Below are positions 1 to 5,418 of a DNA stretch of 5,425 nt, in pieces. Position 1 is the stretch's first letter. Each line of letters begins with the position of its first letter. Source of the DNA: Deltaproteobacteria bacterium (lineage in GTDB: Bacteria > Desulfobacterota > Binatia > UBA9968). The stretch lies in NCBI GenBank assembly GCA_016844625.1, contig JAERMN010000261.1, forward strand, positions 1-5,425. The letters are read 5' to 3'. The notes beneath the pieces were generated by a model. The model saw only the letters and a list, made by a program, of their open reading frames with translations. It ran no database searches and was not told where the DNA came from. Both the position numbers and the translations under genes were made by a program.

Positions 1-31
1 ATACACAGAGATTGAAACGACATACCACGAC

Positions 32-70
32 AAAGCCCGGTCGAGTTCCAACTCGCCGGGCTTTTTTCTT
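32..70 (+). terminator. Rho-independent terminator of an upstream gene
   Basis: A nine-base-pair outer stem (32-40 with 56-64, AAAGCCCGG / CCGGGCTTT), one unpaired T at 41, and a five-base-pair inner stem (CGAGT 42-46 / ACTCG 51-55) enclose a TCCA loop. The helix runs into a T tract at 62-67. The T tract follows only on the plus strand, so it terminates plus-strand transcription arriving from the left of the window. It therefore separates the permease at 108 from its upstream neighbour, unless read-through occurs. Confidence 0.9.
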
Positions 71-107
71 GTTTGCGACAGAAATGAATGCCATGTTAAT
101 GCGCTGA

Positions 108-1817
108 ATGATGCTACCGGCAATTCTGCGCTTCCGTTTGACTTCACAATCGATCTTTATCGCCTTGGCTGCCGGACTGTTGGCCTACCTGACGCTGTTT
201 CCGCTCGTTACACTAATCTATGGAAGCTTGAAAAGCGGCCCGCCCGGAGTCGCCGGCAGTCTGACGCTCAAAAACTATCTGGTCCTGCTGGAAAATTGGC
301 GTCTGCCGGCAGCGCTTTGGAATTCGCTGATCTTCAGCTTCGGTTCGAGCTCACTCGCCTTCGTTTTAGCTCTTTACTTCGCCTGGATGACTGAGCGCAC
401 CAACGTGCGCTGGCGCGGCCTGATATACAGCTTGATCTTGGTGCCGATGATCGTGCCCGGGATTCTCACCACGGTCGGCTGGATCGTGCTCTTCGGCCGC
501 CGCTCGGGGCTGATTAATTTGCTCGCGATGCCTTTGTTCGGCCTCGCCGAGCCGTTGCAGATCAACAACATGCTCGGCATGATCTGGGTGCAGGGCACGG
601 ATCAGATTCCCTTCGCCTTTCTCCTGCTCGCCGCGGCGCTTCGCTCCATGGACCCGTCGCTGGAAGAAGCCGCGCTGGTCGCCGGCTCAGGGATGCTGCG
701 CACGACGCTGCGCATCACCCTGCGCGTGCTCTTGCCGGCGATTATGGCGGTGTGGATGATTACGTTCGTTCGCGCTATCGAGAACTTCGAAGTGCCGGCG
801 TTGATCGGCATGCCGGCGGGCATTCTGGTCTTCGCCACCGAAGTTTACTTAGCGACGAAAAGCGTTCCCACTGATTTTGGCTTGGCCAGCACCTTCGCGG
901 TGGTTTACTTGCTCATTACCACGGTTGGAGTTTTGCTCTATCTCAAATGGACCGCCGCTTCCGAACAGTTCGCCACTATCACCGGCAAAGGCTTCCGGCC
1001 GACAGCGTACGATATCGGCCGTTGGCGCACGCCGCTCGCGCTTATTAACCTGCTGCTCTGCTTCGTGGTGTTCATTCTGCCGATCGTGGTGGTGATCTGG
1101 TCGTCGTTTCTGCCCTTCTACATGGCGCCGTCAGAAGAAGCTTTGGCCAGTCTCACTCTGGATAACTACAAAAATCTTTGGAAGCTGCCGCTGGTGCACC
1201 GCGCCATGTGGAATAGTTTCGTGCTCGGCATCTCCAGTTCGACCGTCACCATGCTGCTCACCGCCACCATCGCCTGGATCATCGTGCGCACGAAATGGCG
1301 CGGTAAGGGCGCGCTGGATTTTTTAGCCTTCAGTCCCATCGCCATGCCCGGCTTGGTGCTCGGCATCGCGATTCTCTGGCTCTATCTGGTCGTGCCCGTG
1401 CCGGTGTACGGCACCTTGTGGATTCTCTTGATCGCCTACGTCACGAAGTATTTACCCTTCGGTATGCGCGCTTGTTCGTCGTCGATGTTGCAAATCAAAA
1501 AGGAGCTCGAGGAAGCCTCGGAAACGTCCGGCGCGAGCTGGGGTCATACTTTCCGCAAAGTGATTTTGCCGCTGTTAGCGCCCGGTTTCGTTGCCGGCTG
1601 GATCTATGTGATTACCCATTCCTTCCGCGAGCTGTCGACTTCGATCATGCTCTATCGCAGCGGCACCGAAGTGATCGCCATCGTGCTCTTTGAGCTATGG
1701 GATGGCGGTCAATATCCCCAGCTATCGGCGCTCGGCATGGTGATGATCGTGATCTTAATCGCCATCAGCCTGCTCGCCCGCGCCATCGGCGCCCGCTATT
1801 CGATCCAGCAGATGTAA
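108..1817 (+). CDS. Iron(III)-type ABC transporter permease, fused two-domain (FbpB-like)
   Basis: A 569-residue inner-membrane permease with two BPD_transp_1 halves in one chain, the usual size and layout of FbpB/AfuB/SfuB-type importers. It would form the translocation path and dock a cytoplasmic ATPase. About six hydrophobic segments are visible per half: near 16-38, 70-93, 104-128, 155-178, 208-226 and 259-280, then 308-333, 368-393, 404-428, 434-452, 490-507 and 541-560. The ATPase-coupling EAA loops are clear: E187-A-A with G193 in the first half, E469-A-S with G475 and V485-I-L-P488 in the second. In the first loop the position usually held by proline after 'ITL' is R206. The start at 108 (or the adjacent ATG at 111) fits the family N-terminus, but no Shine-Dalgarno precedes it. 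A seven-codon frame (84-107) ends exactly where the gene begins. Substrate is unproven: iron, thiamine, putrescine and phosphonate permeases share this fold. No ATPase is in the window. Confidence 0.93.
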   Translation: MMLPAILRFRLTSQSIFIALAAGLLAYLTLFPLVTLIYGSLKSGPPGVAGSLTLKNYLVLLENWRLPAALWNSLIFSFGSSSLAFVLALYFAWMTERTNVRWRGLIYSLILVPMIVPGILTTVGWIVLFGRRSGLINLLAMPLFGLAEPLQINNMLGMIWVQGTDQIPFAFLLLAAALRSMDPSLEEAALVAGSGMLRTTLRITLRVLLPAIMAVWMITFVRAIENFEVPALIGMPAGILVFATEVYLATKSVPTDFGLASTFAVVYLLITTVGVLLYLKWTAASEQFATITGKGFRPTAYDIGRWRTPLALINLLLCFVVFILPIVVVIWSSFLPFYMAPSEEALASLTLDNYKNLWKLPLVHRAMWNSFVLGISSSTVTMLLTATIAWIIVRTKWRGKGALDFLAFSPIAMPGLVLGIAILWLYLVVPVPVYGTLWILLIAYVTKYLPFGMRACSSSMLQIKKELEEASETSGASWGHTFRKVILPLLAPGFVAGWIYVITHSFRELSTSIMLYRSGTEVIAIVLFELWDGGQYPQLSALGMVMIVILIAISLLARAIGARYSIQQM

Positions 1818-1822
1818 AGGAA

Positions 1823-1830
1823 GAGGAGGT
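1823..1830 (+). promoter_or_regulatory. Orphan Shine-Dalgarno-like sequence after the permease
   Basis: GAGGAGGT lies six bases after the permease stop codon and is nearly a full complement of the 16S rRNA 3' end. No ATG, GTG or TTG follows at a usable distance; instead the palindromic repeat begins at 1833. It looks like the ribosome binding site of a downstream operon gene that is no longer there, but a chance purine run cannot be excluded. Confidence 0.4.
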
Positions 1831-1832
1831 AC

Positions 1833-1914
1833 TCACCACGAAGGACACGAAGAGCACGAAGTTCGGAGTTCTAATCAACCGAACCCTTCGTGTCCTTCGT
1901 GATCTTCGTGGTGA
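1833..1914. repeat. Palindromic intergenic repeat built on CACGAAG units
   Basis: Two 29-base arms (1833-1861 and 1886-1914) are inverted copies with four mismatches. Each arm holds three CACGAAG units at nine-base spacing. Just inside, GTTCGG (1861-1866) and CCGAAC (1879-1884) form another perfect inverted pair around a 12-base loop. It sits between two convergent genes and has no T tract on either side, so it is not a standard terminator, although the hairpin could block polymerase or protect mRNA ends. Translated, it gives 'TTKDTKSTK'-like strings, which I recall from spurious proteins in environmental genomes, so a dispersed repeat family is likely. Confidence 0.85.
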
Positions 1915-1936
1915 ACAAATTTAAGGCGATAGTGTT

Positions 1937-1957
1937 AGGCTACCCGCACGGAAGCCT
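1937..1957. other. Small hairpin between convergent genes
   Basis: AGGCT (1937-1941) pairs with AGCCT (1953-1957), then comes an A/A (T/T) mismatch and a CC/GG pair around a five-base loop. It lies 12 bases past the stop of the solute-binding protein gene. No T run follows on either strand, so if it terminates transcription it does so weakly or with Rho. Confidence 0.3.
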
Positions 1958-1968
1958 GAAATACCAAT

Positions 1969-3072
1969 CTACTTAAGCTGCTTCCTGACAATAATATCCT
2001 CCATCATCTTATTCCCCTTATCCTTCAACTCCTCCATCTTTTCGTGGCCGATCACCAGTTTGCGAATTTTCTTGTCTTCAAGCGCGTTAATGATCTCTTG
2101 CCAGCCGGCCTTGGCGCCGCTGCGCGTCGGGATCGTGCCGCCGCCTTTGACCAGCGCCACCACGCCGTCTTCGCTGAGAAGGAAATCCATGTAGAGCGCC
2201 GCAGCGTGAAGGTTTTTCGCGCTCCTGGTGATTCCCGTGTGGCTGCCGAGCGACCCCGGCGTTGGATTGGGCCAGACCATCGCGATGGGACATTTTTTCT
2301 CGTATTTCATCTGCATCACCCGCGGCGGATAGACTTCCACGGCGATTTTGAAATCGCCGCTGCAGAGCATCTGCACTTGCAGCGAGTGACCGCGCCGCGG
2401 CACCGTGCCGTTGCGCATGAGCGCTTTCATATACTCGGCGGTTTTCTCTTCGCCCCACTCCATCATCCAAGCAAACACCGCCTGCTCCGGTTCGGAGTCG
2501 ATGGAGATATCGTTCTTCCACTTGGGATTGAGCAAGTCTTGATAGCTCTTCGGCGCTTCATTGGGTTTGACCAGTTTGGTGTTGTAGGCGATCACCGCCA
2601 AAGTGTAATCGGCGACATACCAGCGGCCGTCCTTGTCCCAATACTGTTTGGCGAAATTTTTCTTCTCGGGCGATTCGTAGCGCCCGTGCACGCCGGCTTT
2701 CATCAGCTCGCCGATATTATCGAAATCGACGCCGACGACATCGGCCGTCAGTTTGCCGACACGGTGTTCAAGCAATATTCGGTCGAGCCCCTTGGACCCC
2801 TGTAAACGGGAAGGCTCGACTTTGATGAAAGGATATTTCTTACCGAAGGCCTGGGCATATTCCTGCGTCGTGTCGATGCCGTGGTTTGAGTAAATGACCA
2901 GGCTGCCCTCTTTCTTGGCGCCCTCCTCGAGCCGCCGCTGCCTCTCCTTGGCTGGCAATTTGCTAATTGCCGCCAGCGTCTCTTCAACCGTCGCGCCGTT
3001 AGCGCCGCTCGACATCCAGCCCAACAACCCGACCGCCGCAATCATTAGATTGATAATTTTTGCCATTGCCAT
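1969..3072 (-). CDS. Periplasmic solute-binding protein of an iron-type ABC importer
   Basis: A 367-residue extracellular solute-binding protein that would capture a ligand in the periplasm and deliver it to an ABC permease. Residues 1-27 form a secretion signal: K5, a hydrophobic core at 6-20, and probable signal peptidase I cleavage near A24-A27; no lipobox cysteine is seen. The mature part begins with a charged helix (LPAKER..RLEEGAKKEG, 39-56), then the first strand LVIYSN (58-63). Family signatures follow: AYNTKLVKP (162-170), YQDLLNPKWK (177-186) and a C-terminal 'GGGTIPTRSGAK' (310-321). The frame stays open upstream to 3201, but that extension is encoded partly by a repeat. ATG 3072 is chosen because AAGGAGG lies five bases before it. 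The Tyr-Tyr iron-ligand pair of FbpA-type proteins is not evident; 'AVEVYPPRV' (244-252) occupies roughly that region. The ligand may not be ferric iron. It converges on the permease gene. Confidence 0.9.
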   Translation of the reverse strand: MAMAKIINLMIAAVGLLGWMSSGANGATVEETLAAISKLPAKERQRRLEEGAKKEGSLVIYSNHGIDTTQEYAQAFGKKYPFIKVEPSRLQGSKGLDRILLEHRVGKLTADVVGVDFDNIGELMKAGVHGRYESPEKKNFAKQYWDKDGRWYVADYTLAVIAYNTKLVKPNEAPKSYQDLLNPKWKNDISIDSEPEQAVFAWMMEWGEEKTAEYMKALMRNGTVPRRGHSLQVQMLCSGDFKIAVEVYPPRVMQMKYEKKCPIAMVWPNPTPGSLGSHTGITRSAKNLHAAALYMDFLLSEDGVVALVKGGGTIPTRSGAKAGWQEIINALEDKKIRKLVIGHEKMEELKDKGNKMMEDIIVRKQLK

Positions 3073-3077
3073 ACAAG

Positions 3078-3084
3078 CCTCCTT
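3078..3084 (-). promoter_or_regulatory. Ribosome binding site deciding the solute-binding protein start
   Basis: Minus-strand AAGGAGG lies five bases before ATG 3072 and eleven before the in-frame ATG at 3066. It rules out the longer frame starting at 3201, which would put repeat-encoded sequence before the signal peptide. Confidence 0.8.
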
Positions 3085-3100
3085 AATTTCACTCCAAGAA

Positions 3101-3130
3101 AATATATCCCAACGAGCCGGTCCAGAGCAA
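3101..3130 (-). promoter_or_regulatory. Probable sigma-70-like promoter of the solute-binding protein gene
   Basis: On the minus strand TATATT (3106-3101) matches five of six -10 consensus bases. TTGCTC (3130-3125) is a weak -35 at 18-base spacing. The predicted transcript would start near 3094, leaving a leader of about 22 bases that contains the ribosome binding site. The promoter lies outside the repeat at 3148-3322, so the gene probably has its own transcription. Confidence 0.4.
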
Positions 3131-3147
3131 AATACGCCGGAGCAGCT

Positions 3148-3322
3148 AAATCCGAACTTCGAAGCACGAAATCCGAAGCACGAAGCTCGAAACAAATCCA
3201 AAATGAAGAAAAACTCAATGTTTCAAACTAACTCCTTCGGATTCGAGGTTTTGGATTTTCCGCATTTGGGATTTATTTTGGCCCCGGTTTGTTTCGAATT
3301 TGGTGCTTCGGATTTCGAATTT
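3148..3322. repeat. Inverted-repeat element A (degenerate, 175 bp)
   Basis: The ends are inverted copies: 3148-3177 against 3293-3322 match at 25 of 30 positions. In a shifted register 3167-3196 against 3288-3317 match at 27 of 30. The ends begin AAATCCGAA and finish TTCGAATTT, like element B at 4131-4356, and both share the ATCCGAAGCAC core. No protein is encoded and no target duplication is evident. It fills the space between the nitroreductase stop codon and the promoter region of the solute-binding protein. A non-autonomous mobile element (MITE-like) or a REP/BIME-like repeat is the likeliest reading. Confidence 0.8.
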
Positions 3323-4041
3323 TAATCCTTCTCATCCCCCTCCGCCCCACCTCTTCTACCATAAGCCCCTTGCAGTGTCCGCGTCTTGACGAACCCCATC
3401 ATCTGCTCGTCGCTGCGAAAATTCCCCATAGCATAGCTCTCGTAGTGCAGCATCTCATTCAATTCCCGGCGCGGCGGCGCAGCGACTTGCGATTTGGCGA
3501 AACCGATCGGGACAAGATGATAAATCCTGAGCGGCTCGGGAATCTTGAGCAACACTTTCAGCATAGTTTCCATATATGGCGAGTTGGCGTCGCTGACATA
3601 TTGCGACGCCAGGCCGAGAGCAACCGCCGCCAAGTGAATCAGCAAAGTCGCATTGGCCAGGCCGGTGATGAAGTGCGACTCGGCCTTTTCTAATTTCGTG
3701 CGAATCGGATAAGCCTCTTTGACGCGCGGGTCGCCGAGGATGAGAATATGCACCGGCGCATGGCGAAAGCCGTCGCCGGTCATCTTCGCCGTGCCGCGCA
3801 CCGCCATGTCCATCTCGCGCTTTTGCTCCATCTGCTTGAGATAATAATCGGCGATCCTGTGGCGCGTCGCGCGCTCGCGCACGATGACGAATTCCCAGGG
3901 CTGCCCGTTGCCGCCCGACGGCGCCCAGCGGGCGCAGTTAAGAATCGTTCGAATCGTCGCGTCCGACACGTCGCGTTTCTCATCGTAGCCGCGAATACTG
4001 CGGCGTTGCTCGACCAGTGATTGTAGCTCTTCGATTTTCAT
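3322..4041 (-). CDS. Nitroreductase-family FMN-dependent oxidoreductase
   Basis: A 239-residue cytoplasmic flavoprotein that would bind FMN and use NAD(P)H to reduce a substrate; the natural substrate cannot be told from sequence. The N-terminal FMN/phosphate motif RRSIRGY (13-19) and APSGGNGQPWEFVIV (40-54) are typical of the family. Later motifs are NATLLIHLAAVALGLASQYVS (130-150, dimer-interface helix and glycine turn), HLVPIGFA (175-182) and PPRRELNEMLHYESY (189-203). The family usually ends near that point, so residues 204-239 are an extra basic/glycine-rich tail. ATG 4041 is supported by GGAGGA five bases upstream and by an ATGA overlap with a coding remnant (4038-4130). The stop codon sits exactly at the edge of inverted-repeat element A, so the tail may have been reshaped by that element. 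It is on the same strand as, and about 250 bases before, the solute-binding protein gene, with no clear functional link. Confidence 0.92.
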   Translation of the reverse strand: MKIEELQSLVEQRRSIRGYDEKRDVSDATIRTILNCARWAPSGGNGQPWEFVIVRERATRHRIADYYLKQMEQKREMDMAVRGTAKMTGDGFRHAPVHILILGDPRVKEAYPIRTKLEKAESHFITGLANATLLIHLAAVALGLASQYVSDANSPYMETMLKVLLKIPEPLRIYHLVPIGFAKSQVAAPPRRELNEMLHYESYAMGNFRSDEQMMGFVKTRTLQGAYGRRGGAEGDEKD

Positions 4042-4130
4042 CTGCGTCCTCCAACTGAAAACTCGCGGATTCGGATATTACTCCCGCCAAGCATGCCCTT
4101 AATCTCGTTGACGAGACGCCACACCAGGTC
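4038..4130 (-). pseudogene. C-terminal remnant of an unidentified gene coupled to the nitroreductase
   Basis: On the minus strand 30 sense codons run from 4130 to a TGA at 4040-4038 that overlaps the nitroreductase ATG as ATGA, the classic translational-coupling layout. The peptide begins DLVWRLVNEIKGML and ends NIRIREFSVGGRR. It reads like the tail of a real protein, with mixed charged and hydrophobic residues and GC-favouring third positions. Immediately upstream lies the outer edge of inverted-repeat element B; in that direction the frame continues only through repeat sequence to a TGA at 4184-4182. I do not recognise the family. It could instead be a short translated leader using GTG 4124 or ATG 4094, or chance. 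Confidence 0.45.
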
Positions 4131-4356
4131 AAATCCGAAATCCGAAGCACGAAATCCGAAACAAACGCAGTCAAACAAAACTCAAATCCGGAAAATCCAA
4201 AACTCCGGATCCGAATAATCCTTGTTTGGAACATTGTGTTTTTTGGTCATTTGAATTTGTTTCGGATTTCGTGTTTCGGATTTCGTGCTTTCTTGTTGGA
4301 TCAATTGAATTTGTTTCGGTCCGCGGGGCCGCTTTCGTGCTTCGGATTTCGGATTT
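4131..4356. repeat. Inverted-repeat element B (226 bp, perfect 24-bp ends)
   Basis: Bases 4131-4154 and 4333-4356 are perfect inverted copies of 24 bases, beginning AAATCCGAAATCCGAAGC. Inside are a 15-base direct repeat TTGAATTTGTTTCGG (4251-4265 and 4305-4319), a 7-base inverted pair ATCCGGA / TCCGGAT (4186-4192 / 4204-4210) and a GC-rich intrusion at 4320-4332. No transposase or other convincing protein is encoded; open frames across it translate to low-complexity FGFR/SDFV-type strings. No flanking target duplication is seen. It is related to element A and together they bracket the nitroreductase block. MITE-like or REP-like non-autonomous repeat is the best description. Confidence 0.85.
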
Positions 4357-4369
4357 TGCTTAATGATTA

Positions 4370-4416
4370 CTTGGCGTCTTTGCGCCCCTTCGACGTTGCT
4401 CAGGACATGCTTTGCG
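4370..4416. repeat. Nested small repeats with a 7-bp direct duplication
   Basis: CTTGGCGTCTTTGCG (4370-4384) resembles the CGCAAAGACGCCAAG dispersed repeat that I recall from many environmental genomes. It is followed by a 25-base segment (4385-4409, CCCCTTCGACGTTGCTCAGG...) resembling another dispersed type, 'TTCGACAAGCTCAGG', which translates to PFDVAQD-like strings. CTTTGCG occurs on both sides (4378-4384 and 4410-4416), as expected if the 25-mer inserted with target duplication. The spacer from 4417 to 4528 holds only short stems such as CGATC/GATCG (4467-4481) and no supportable gene. Confidence 0.45.
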
Positions 4417-4514
4417 GGAGATATTCCGAGTTTCGGTTGAGGCCGCTGTCTTGGGCGGCTAGCATCCGATCTAATGGATCGCTCGGTGCTGTCGTCGTTA
4501 AATGAGGTGACAAA

Positions 4515-4531
4515 TGACGAAGCTGTCGTCA
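4515..4531 (-). terminator. Weak hairpin at the end of the toxin operon
   Basis: TGACGA and TCGTCA form a perfect six-base-pair stem around a five-base loop, and the vapC stop codon is part of the stem. On the minus strand only TTTG follows, so this would be a poor rho-independent terminator. It may instead act as an mRNA 3'-end structure. Confidence 0.3.
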
Positions 4532-4987
4532 TTGCCTGCTCAGGCGTTGCAGGAATGCGGTCGGGGTTAGAACGTCAAGCTGGGTGCGCCGGATAAAGTC
4601 TTTGGTGTTCCAAGTAACGATTGCCTCGACCTGGTAGCATTCGGCCTCACGCATGAGTAAGGCGTCGCCGAAGGTCATCTTCTTGGCGATATTGGCTGCG
4701 ACCTGCTCGACGAAAGTGCGCCACCAAGCCTCGCCTTCGTTACCCTTTAAACCGTAAACATCGAGGATGTAAGCTGGATAAACGGCGCCAAAGCGGAAGA
4801 GCCAGTCATTCAGCTCGTCGGCAGAAAGTCTAAAGGATGCAGCACCACAAATCTCTAGCAGAGTAAAAGCAGAAACCGCCGCATCGATAGCAGCGAGTTG
4901 CCCGACAAACTCCTTGTTCTGCGGATACAGCGAGTCGCGCGGAAAGAATCGGTCAACGATGAAGATGTTGCTATCGAGTAAGACCAT
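4529..4987 (-). CDS. vapC: VapC-type PIN-domain toxin ribonuclease
   Basis: A 152-residue PIN-domain protein, the toxin half of a type II toxin-antitoxin pair; VapC toxins are Mg2+-dependent endoribonucleases that typically cut tRNA or rRNA. The acidic active-site set is complete: D5 in MVLLDSN, E45 in AFTLLEICGA, D108 in TFGDALLMREAE, and D130 in VTWNTKDF with N127/T128 nearby. Together these predict an active nuclease. ATG 4987 is preferred because AAAGGGGA ends about six bases before it; the frame could also open at TTG 5005, adding six residues. It overlaps the last 17 bases of the antitoxin gene, so toxin synthesis is probably coupled to antitoxin translation. At 152 residues it is slightly longer than many VapCs, with an insert around 57-100. 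RNA target unknown. Confidence 0.9.
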   Translation of the reverse strand: MVLLDSNIFIVDRFFPRDSLYPQNKEFVGQLAAIDAAVSAFTLLEICGAASFRLSADELNDWLFRFGAVYPAYILDVYGLKGNEGEAWWRTFVEQVAANIAKKMTFGDALLMREAECYQVEAIVTWNTKDFIRRTQLDVLTPTAFLQRLSRQ

Positions 4988-5321
4988 AGCGGTCCCCTTT
5001 AGCAAACCTGTCCATTTCTCGCCAGGTCTTAAAAGGGAGGGACCGTCTTATCTTTTCACTGATCTTTTCGAATCGTTTGCGCGCTTGTTCTGGGCTTTCT
5101 TTCGCCAGTCTAGGGTGTTTGGCCAATATTTTCTTCTTCAATGAGTCATAGGCTGTGGTAGGGTAACGTTCATCAGCCTTAAGATCCCGCTGCTCGAATG
5201 CTTTAAGCGTTGCCACAGGTTTGCCGCGGCGGGTGACGATCACCGCTTTCCCTTTTTCCACTTCACGCACGAGAGAAGCGGTTTGGGTCTTTAGGTCTCT
5301 TACTGTAGCAAATCTCGCCAT
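4971..5321 (-). CDS. Phd/YefM-family antitoxin partner of VapC
   Basis: A 116-residue antitoxin that would bind VapC and block its active site, and bind its own promoter DNA. Residues 1-42 are the Phd/YefM DNA-binding and dimerisation fold, with ATVRDLKTQTASLVREVEKG and the hallmark VIVTRRGKPVATL (28-39). The rest is lysine/arginine-rich and helical, ending with WREMDRFAKGDRYGLTR, a C-terminal pattern common in antitoxins that contact PIN toxins. Two ATGs are close together. GGAGG (5333-5329) is seven bases before ATG 5321 but only one base before ATG 5327, so 5321 is chosen. The gene is first in the operon and overlaps the toxin gene by 17 bases. GC is visibly lower here (27 of 60 bases in 5041-5100) than in the nitroreductase (37 of 60 in 3841-3900), which fits horizontal acquisition. 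Annotators may call it VapB or a prevent-host-death protein. Confidence 0.9.
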   Translation of the reverse strand: MARFATVRDLKTQTASLVREVEKGKAVIVTRRGKPVATLKAFEQRDLKADERYPTTAYDSLKKKILAKHPRLAKESPEQARKRFEKISEKIRRSLPFKTWREMDRFAKGDRYGLTR

Positions 5322-5344
5322 CGGCATTCCTCCGTATCGCAGCT

Positions 5345-5373
5345 TTTATAACATTATCTCCCCGTCCTGTCAG
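5345..5373 (-). promoter_or_regulatory. Promoter of the toxin-antitoxin operon with possible operator
   Basis: On the minus strand CTGACA (5373-5368) and TATAAA (5350-5345) each match five of six sigma-70 consensus bases and are exactly 17 bases apart. The transcript would begin near 5338, giving a leader of about 17 bases. ATAA/TTAT arms at 5348-5357 straddle the -10 edge and could be an autoregulatory operator, as Phd-type antitoxins usually repress their own promoter; that part is speculative. Confidence 0.6.
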
Positions 5374-5388
5374 CAAAGCCATCGAACC

Positions 5389-5418
5389 TTGACGCTTCGC
5401 ATTCACGCGCGATATAAG
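5389..5418 (+). promoter_or_regulatory. Divergent promoter reading out of the window
   Basis: TTGACG (5389-5394) and TATAAG (5413-5418) each match five of six consensus bases with an 18-base spacer, on the plus strand. It points away from the toxin-antitoxin operon towards a gene beyond the right edge. No coding start is visible in the seven remaining bases. Confidence 0.4.

Noticed and set aside
73..100. TTGCGA / GTTAAT as a promoter for the permease
   Set aside because: Each box matches only four of six consensus bases, and transcription would begin essentially at the start codon, so the support is too weak to annotate.
1834..1861. CRISPR array from the regularly spaced CACGAAG units
   Set aside because: The units are seven bases with two-base gaps and the arms are inverted, not direct repeats with unique spacers. 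No cas gene is nearby.
2044..2805. 253-codon open frame on the plus strand across the solute-binding protein
   Set aside because: It is antisense to a gene with clear family motifs, signal peptide and ribosome binding site. Its histidine/arginine-rich translation has no recognisable domain, as expected for an opposite-strand shadow in GC-rich DNA.
3073..3201. N-terminal extension of the solute-binding protein to 3201
   Set aside because: The extra 43 residues (FRASCFGFRASKFGF...) are partly encoded by inverted-repeat element A, precede the signal peptide, and are bypassed by a strong ribosome binding site at 3078-3084.
4103..4116. TCTCGT-TG-ACGAGA inverted repeat as an operator upstream of the nitroreductase
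   Set aside because: It lies inside the 30-codon coding remnant, where VNE codons account for it. No promoter elements are placed convincingly around it.
4182..4532. Open frames of about 85-116 codons across 3980-4532 on both strands
   Set aside because: Their translations are largely repeat-encoded low-complexity strings (FGFR, KSETRNPK, HVLSNVEG types) without ribosome binding sites, so they are products of dispersed repeats rather than genes.
4474..4596. Forty-codon plus-strand frame starting MDRSVLSSLNEVTNDEAVV
   Set aside because: The composition looks somewhat protein-like, but there is no ribosome binding site, it is short, and its second half is antisense to the 3' end of vapC.
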